The notes below the pieces were generated by a model that ran no database searches, was not told where the DNA came from, and worked only from the letters and a program-made list of their open reading frames with translations. From assembly GCF_016862955.1 (NCBI RefSeq), contig NZ_BONY01000060.1, positions 1 through 55,823 on the forward strand: a DNA stretch of 55,823 bases, written 5' to 3'. Origin of the DNA: Rhizocola hellebori. GTDB taxonomy: Bacteria > Actinomycetota > Actinomycetes > Mycobacteriales > Micromonosporaceae. This document shows positions 51,355 to 55,823 of this stretch, piece by piece (position 1 is the first letter of the stretch; each line of letters opens with the position of its first letter). A program made the translations under genes and the position numbers.

Positions 51355-52992
51355 TCATGCCGGGAGCGTCGGCGCGACCGAGGCGACCGCCCAGGCGGGC
51401 AGCGTGAGGTCGATGTCGAGAACGCCGTCGTCGCCGACGGTCAGCGTGCTGCGGTGGAGGCCGTCGGCGACGTGGCGCAGCTCGGCGGTCTGTTCCCGCG
51501 CGATGTTGATCGGGGCGCCCATCTGGTACCAGGCCTCGGCGACGTTCCCGTGCTCCCAGTCGAGGATCTCCACGGTGAGCTCGGTGCCCGGGCGCAGCCC
51601 CTCGACCCGGTGCCGGATGCGGCGCTCGGGGCCCATCTCGGCGAGGGCTCGCGTCTCGGCGTAGCTGTTGCGGGACGCGAGACCCGTCGTGCCCATCTCG
51701 GCGGGGTAGTTGTAGAAGATGGCCGACACGTCACCCGTCGCGGACGAGCGGGTGATGGCGCCGTGGGGCAGCTCGGCCAGGAGGCGGTCACCGAGGCGGT
51801 GGAGCATGGCCATCGCGTGGAACGTCGGCTTGTGCAGGCCGTTCTCGTTGACGAAGCCGAAGCCGCCGTGGAAGGGGCCCATTCCCCCGCCGCCCTCCTC
51901 GAACACATCGGTGAAGGTCCAGTACGAGATCGAGTCGGCCAGCGGCGCACCCTTGAGGAACGCCCGGACGATGTACGACGCCGCGAAGAGCGAGTCGTGG
52001 ATCGCGTCGCGGCTCGACGGTGAGGTCGACCACTCCGTGATGTGCAGCTCGGCATCCGGGTAGGGGCTGTTCTGGATGATCTTGCGCATCAACTGCAGGT
52101 CGTCATAGGTGGCGTCCTTGTGACGCGTGATCGCGTTGAGGTTGCCCAGCGAGTCCGCCGCGTAGTCGGTCGGGTACAGGTGCGTCGACAGGAAGTCGAT
52201 GGGCACTCCCCGCTGCGCGCAGTACTCGATGAACTCGCGGATCCACACCGGCTGCCAATCGAGCTCGTCCGGGTCGGCGGCCACCGCGGTCTCAACCTCG
52301 AGCGACCGGTCGTGCCACTCGCCGCCGTAGCGAGCATCCGGGACGAACACGCTCGTCGACGGGCCACCGACCCGCAGTTGCGGGTCGATCGCCTTGATCG
52401 CCTGTGCGGTCGCCTCGTACAGCTCGAAGTACTGGGTGCGCGTTCCGGTCCAGAAGTTCGGCACCAGGTTCGGCTCGTTCCAGACCTCGAAGGGCCACTG
52501 CCGCACTTCGTCGATCCCGTACCGGTCGATCCAGTGCCGCACCGTCGTGTCGACCAGCTCGACCCAGCGACTCATCTCCTTCGGTGGGCTGCAGTGGGCC
52601 TTCCACCAGAAGAGGGTCTCGGTCTGTGTGGCGAGCCCACGGGGCATGAACCCGAGCTCGACGAACGGACGAGCGCCGGCGTCGAGGATGGCGTCGAACA
52701 CCTTGTCGATGTACGCGAAGGTGTAGACCGGCTCAGGCAGCGGCTGGTTCGGGCCGAAGCCGCCGCCGTAGTCCGTCCGGTACACGAACATGTCGTCATG
52801 GAAGAGACCGTGGAAGCGCACGTAACGCGCGCCCAGCACCCCGACCGCCTCGCGGAAGTGCGCCTGCCAGTCCGCCCGCAACGCCTCGTTGGCACGGCCC
52901 GCACCGACGCACTCGTTCCACACGTGATGCAGCCGCACCTCGGCGGGTGCCTGGCCGTCGATCCGCAGGGCTGACGTCGCCTGCTCAGTCAT
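51355..52992 (-). CDS. GH39 beta-xylosidase-like protein
   Basis: The 545-aa protein is a GH39 glycosidase: VRFHGLFHDDM near the N-terminus, FEVWNEPNL (acid/base Glu) and LHITEWSTS (nucleophile Glu), then a C-terminal beta domain. GH39 retaining enzymes release xylose from xylo-oligosaccharides. No signal peptide is present, so it acts in the cytoplasm on imported oligomers. The ATG at 52992 has GAAGGA 7 nt upstream and overlaps the GH43 gene by 8 bp. It is the last gene of this operon. Confidence 0.92.
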   Translation of the reverse strand: MTEQATSALRIDGQAPAEVRLHHVWNECVGAGRANEALRADWQAHFREAVGVLGARYVRFHGLFHDDMFVYRTDYGGGFGPNQPLPEPVYTFAYIDKVFDAILDAGARPFVELGFMPRGLATQTETLFWWKAHCSPPKEMSRWVELVDTTVRHWIDRYGIDEVRQWPFEVWNEPNLVPNFWTGTRTQYFELYEATAQAIKAIDPQLRVGGPSTSVFVPDARYGGEWHDRSLEVETAVAADPDELDWQPVWIREFIEYCAQRGVPIDFLSTHLYPTDYAADSLGNLNAITRHKDATYDDLQLMRKIIQNSPYPDAELHITEWSTSPSSRDAIHDSLFAASYIVRAFLKGAPLADSISYWTFTDVFEEGGGGMGPFHGGFGFVNENGLHKPTFHAMAMLHRLGDRLLAELPHGAITRSSATGDVSAIFYNYPAEMGTTGLASRNSYAETRALAEMGPERRIRHRVEGLRPGTELTVEILDWEHGNVAEAWYQMGAPINIAREQTAELRHVADGLHRSTLTVGDDGVLDIDLTLPAWAVASVAPTLPA

Positions 52993-54673
52993 GGAGAGAT
53001 CCTTCGCTCTGTCGGTGAGTAGGCTTTGCGGGCCCGGTGGTGTCGCTGACACGGAACCAGTCCGCGTCGACGTATCCCCCGGCCTCGGCAGTGGCGTAGT
53101 TGAAGAGGGCGAACCGGTACCCGGTGAAGTGCGCGAGGTCGTACTGCATCTGCAGGGTGTCGCCCAGCCACGTCCAGTTGCTGCCGTCGTACGAGTACGC
53201 GAACGACGCCGTATCGACGGCATCCCGGAAGTCGACGTCCGCGCGCAGGTAGACGACGTCCGCCCGCAGCGGCACCGGTTCGCTGGTGAAGGCGATGACG
53301 CCGTCGCCGCCTGCCCGGCGCATCACCAGGCTCTTGGTCCCGCTCTCCATCGTCACGGCGATGTATCCGTACTTGCGCTGGTAGGCGGAGATGCCTGCGA
53401 CGTCCCCGTCCTTCATGTGCGAGACGTCCAGCGAGATGGCGCCGGAGCTCGTGGGTCCGAGCGTGCGTTGGGTGAGCGTGTTGCGCGCATCGAGGATGCT
53501 CGACGCGATGCTGCCCGTGGTCAGCCGCAGGTGTCCGGGCCGCTCGGTGAGCGACCAGAACCGGTTGTCCGGGTTGTGGTTCCACTGCCACTGGAGTCCC
53601 AGGTTGGACCCATTCCATGCGTTCTCGGCGGACTCTGCCAGAAGGTCGGCGTTGGCCGTGTTCCAGTGGCCCGCGCGCTCAAGAAGGTTGTCGAAGTCGT
53701 CCGAGGCGACGACGGCGGCCCCGTCACCGGCCGTCCGTGCGGCCGCTGCGGGCGCTTGCGGATTGAGAGCGAATACCGGCCACCCGTCGTCGTCCCAGGT
53801 CACGCCTAGGAGCTGAGGCGAACGACCCAGCGGGCCCTCGTCCTGGAACAACATGGCGTACCACTGCCCGTCGGACGTCTGGACGACTCCGCCCTGGGCC
53901 ACGCCGGTTCCGGGTCGGCCCCCGACCGTCACGGCCTGGCTGAGTACGACCCGGCCCTCCCACGCGCCGCCCGCCGACTGCGGCGCTAGTGACGTCGACC
54001 GCCACAGCACCTCCTGGCGGACGCCACCCGACGGCCACTGGATCATGAAGACGTAGTAGTACTCCCCGATCTTGTACGCGTGAGCGCCCTCGGCGTTCAG
54101 ACCGCTGGTCTGGTCGACGTTGGCGTCCTCGACGAGCCGCGTCGCCGGGCCGTACCACGCAAGGGTCCCGTCGTCGTGCCGCCGCAGCCTGCGCAGGTCG
54201 ATCGACCCGCCACCGTAGACAAACCAGACGTCGTCGCCGTCGAACAGCAGCGACTGATCGTGGGCGTACCCGTCGAGCGCCGACCTGCTCCACGGCCCGC
54301 GCTCGATGTTGGGAGTCGAGTAGACGTACGTCTGCTGCGTAGTGAGGCTGCCGACCGACACGTAGTAGATCCCGTCATGGAACCTGATGCTCGCTGCCCA
54401 GCTGCCCTGGCCGTACGCGTCCTGGCCGTTGCGCAGCGCCAGCGCGTCCGCGTCGTCGAGGATCGCCGCGGTATACCCGGCGATGGACCAGTGCACCAGG
54501 TCGCTCGAGCGCATGATCGGGACGCTCGGCGCGAAGTACATCGTCGTGCTGACCATGTAGTAGTACCGGCCGTCGAAGACGACCTCCGGGTCGGGCACGT
54601 CCGCGAAGATGACCGGGTTGGTGAAGTCTGCCCCCGCCCCGCCGTCGCGGATGTCCAGGTTCGGTCGGTCCAT
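52985..54673 (-). CDS. GH43 beta-xylosidase/arabinofuranosidase-like protein
   Basis: The 562-aa protein has a five-blade propeller (1-about 310): FTNPVIFADVPDPEVVF with the catalytic base Asp in the DPEV part, WAASIRFHDGIYYVSV, AEGAHAYKIGEYYYVF with the acid Glu. A C-terminal beta-sandwich (about 345-550) is typical of GH43 enzymes acting on arabinoxylan oligomers. There is no signal peptide. The ATG shares a base with the GH51 stop (TGATG); the longer open frame upstream is noise. It acts by inversion, complementary to the retaining GH39 and GH51 enzymes. Confidence 0.92.
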   Translation of the reverse strand: MDRPNLDIRDGGAGADFTNPVIFADVPDPEVVFDGRYYYMVSTTMYFAPSVPIMRSSDLVHWSIAGYTAAILDDADALALRNGQDAYGQGSWAASIRFHDGIYYVSVGSLTTQQTYVYSTPNIERGPWSRSALDGYAHDQSLLFDGDDVWFVYGGGSIDLRRLRRHDDGTLAWYGPATRLVEDANVDQTSGLNAEGAHAYKIGEYYYVFMIQWPSGGVRQEVLWRSTSLAPQSAGGAWEGRVVLSQAVTVGGRPGTGVAQGGVVQTSDGQWYAMLFQDEGPLGRSPQLLGVTWDDDGWPVFALNPQAPAAAARTAGDGAAVVASDDFDNLLERAGHWNTANADLLAESAENAWNGSNLGLQWQWNHNPDNRFWSLTERPGHLRLTTGSIASSILDARNTLTQRTLGPTSSGAISLDVSHMKDGDVAGISAYQRKYGYIAVTMESGTKSLVMRRAGGDGVIAFTSEPVPLRADVVYLRADVDFRDAVDTASFAYSYDGSNWTWLGDTLQMQYDLAHFTGYRFALFNYATAEAGGYVDADWFRVSDTTGPAKPTHRQSEGSLHD

Positions 54674-55823
54674 CAGCGCAGCTCGAGCGCCACTGTGACG
54701 TAGGAGTGGGCGGGCAGGTCGACCTCGAGCCCCCTGGGGTGGGGGCCCACGCCGGCATGGTCGGTGGGGGCGACGGCGTCGAGCTGCTCGGGGGTGTTGT
54801 GCGCGTCGAGCGCCTTGGCGGTCAGCACCCGCGCGGTGTGCCCGACGACGTCGCGGCCGCGCAGGTCCAGGACGAGGGTGCGGTCCGTCTCGGCGTCGAG
54901 GTTGGACAGCGAGACCAGGGCGGTGTCGCCCTTGACCGACGCGGACGCCGAGATCAGCGGCAGCTTGGTCGCGTCGACGGCGCGAGTCTCGACGTCGCGC
55001 AGGTGCACCGCGAGGGCGGCGGCGTCGTGGTGGCCGGTGTTCATGGCGAAAACGTGGTACGTCGGGGTGAGCACGAGCGTCCCGGTGTCGGGGTCGGTGA
55101 GGATCATGGCCTGCAGCACGTTGACGGTCTGGGCGATGTTCGCCATGACCACGCGCTCGGCGTGACGGTGGAACGCGTCGAGGTGCACGGAGGCGACCAG
55201 GGCGTCGCGCAGCGTGTTCTGCTGGTACAGGAACCCGGGGTTGGTGCCCTTCGCCACGTTCCACCACGTGCCCCACTCGTCTACGACCAGGCCGACCTTG
55301 CGGTGCGGGTCGTAGCGGTCCATGACTGTGGAGTGCCGGGTGAGCAGCTCCCCCATGCGCCGCGCGCGGGCCATGGTCACGTACCACTGGTCGGTGCTGA
55401 ACCCGGTGGCGTCGCCCTTGTCCGACCACGGCCCGGCCATCGTGTAGTAGTGCAGCGACAGGGCCTGGAACGGGCCCGCCGACCCGGCCGGGTCCGCCGC
55501 CAGGTCGTCGAACGAGCGCATGAGCGTCTCGGTCCAGTGCAGGTCGGCCTCGTTCGCGCCCGCCGCGATCCGGTACAGCAGGTTGCCGCCGTGGTTGCGG
55601 CTATAGGTGGCGTACTGCCGGGCCAGGGACGCGAACTGTTCGGCGCGCAGGTTGCCGCCGCAGCCCCACGCCTCGTTGCCCAGGCCCCAGAACGGCACCC
55701 GCCACGGCTGCTCGCGCCCGTTCGCCCGCCGCAGCGCCGCCATCGGTGAGTCGTCCGCCCGGGTCAGGTACTCCACCCAATCCGACATCTCCGCCACCGA
55801 CCCGGACCCCACGTTCCCCGACA
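54673..55823 (-). CDS. GH51 alpha-L-arabinofuranosidase (5' end outside window)
   Basis: The frame is open to the window edge, and the visible 383 codons start inside the catalytic domain. WGLGNEAWGCGG contains the acid/base Glu and LVVDEWGTWW the nucleophile Glu; a C-terminal beta domain follows (about from residue 260 of the visible part). GH51 enzymes remove arabinose from arabinoxylan or arabinan oligomers. About 110-130 N-terminal residues are missing compared with the family. No internal start is credible, because conserved barrel residues precede the first ATG/GTG codons. Confidence 0.92.
   Translation of the reverse strand, partial: SGNVGSGSVAEMSDWVEYLTRADDSPMAALRRANGREQPWRVPFWGLGNEAWGCGGNLRAEQFASLARQYATYSRNHGGNLLYRIAAGANEADLHWTETLMRSFDDLAADPAGSAGPFQALSLHYYTMAGPWSDKGDATGFSTDQWYVTMARARRMGELLTRHSTVMDRYDPHRKVGLVVDEWGTWWNVAKGTNPGFLYQQNTLRDALVASVHLDAFHRHAERVVMANIAQTVNVLQAMILTDPDTGTLVLTPTYHVFAMNTGHHDAAALAVHLRDVETRAVDATKLPLISASASVKGDTALVSLSNLDAETDRTLVLDLRGRDVVGHTARVLTAKALDAHNTPEQLDAVAPTDHAGVGPHPRGLEVDLPAHSYVTVALELR

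Noticed and set aside
1-55823. tRNA or rRNA genes, insertion sequences, phage attachment sites
   Set aside because: No cloverleaf-like sequence, rRNA signature, transposase or integrase motif was noticed on either strand; a short degenerate element could still be missed by eye.

Overview
The window is 55.8 kb of GC-rich DNA. Its genes point to a filamentous, morphologically complex actinobacterium; a Micromonosporaceae- or Glycomycetaceae-like genome is my inference, not proven. Supporting signs are many GTG starts, ATGA/TGATG stop-start overlaps, several apparently leaderless genes, a complete conservon (cvnABCD), a SpoIIE-type phosphatase plus a STAS protein, and secreted carbohydrate-active enzymes ending in fascin-like beta-trefoils.

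Layout, left to right. (1) 1-252: the 5' end of a DUF222/HNH-type gene running off the window. (2) 323-12890, minus: a five-gene operon of secreted multidomain proteins (GH95-like hydrolase, two PQQ-type sugar dehydrogenases with PKD and carbohydrate-binding domains, a ThuA-DUF1080-discoidin protein, a GH99 protein), closed by a clear rho-independent terminator. (3) 12970-20843, minus: a seven-gene, translationally coupled Ebo-type operon (inositol-1-phosphate synthase, EboC/UbiA prenyltransferase, isomerase-EboA fusion, EboB/TatD, EboE, EboF, polyprenyl diphosphate synthase). Every gene overlaps the next. (4) 21025-25548, plus: SpoIIE phosphatase, MFS exporter and a free-standing condensation domain. 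(5) 25451-41418, minus: a biosynthetic operon of Rossmann dehydrogenase, fold-type-II PLP-like enzyme, C*-A-T NRPS, a 36-codon ORF, a lone ketosynthase, a LanB glutamylation-domain protein with no elimination domain, an A-T-C-T NRPS, a KS-AT(inactive)-ACP protein and an acyl-adenylating enzyme. (6) 41607-46385: STAS protein behind a sigma-B/F-like promoter, GalE, zinc glucose dehydrogenase, a small coiled-coil protein, an alpha/beta hydrolase and an ECF sigma factor with a SnoaL-like tail. (7) 46448-51074: the conservon and a secreted coiled-coil protein. (8) 51355-55823, minus: GH51, GH43 and GH39 genes for arabinoxylan oligosaccharides, without signal peptides.

The strongest candidate for an undescribed system is block 5. 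It is a small NRPS/PKS hybrid whose ketosynthases have lost complementary catalytic residues, whose only acyltransferase has lost its serine, which has no thioesterase, and which encodes an enzyme of the tRNA-dependent LanB/PEARL class next to a tiny ORF that could be a scaffold peptide. The MFS and free C domain on the opposite strand probably belong to it. Block 3 is the second: it contains what is needed to make a prenyl chain, make inositol phosphate, join a prenyl group to something, and process or move the product in the Ebo manner. All functions are read from motifs and gene order; no database search was possible.
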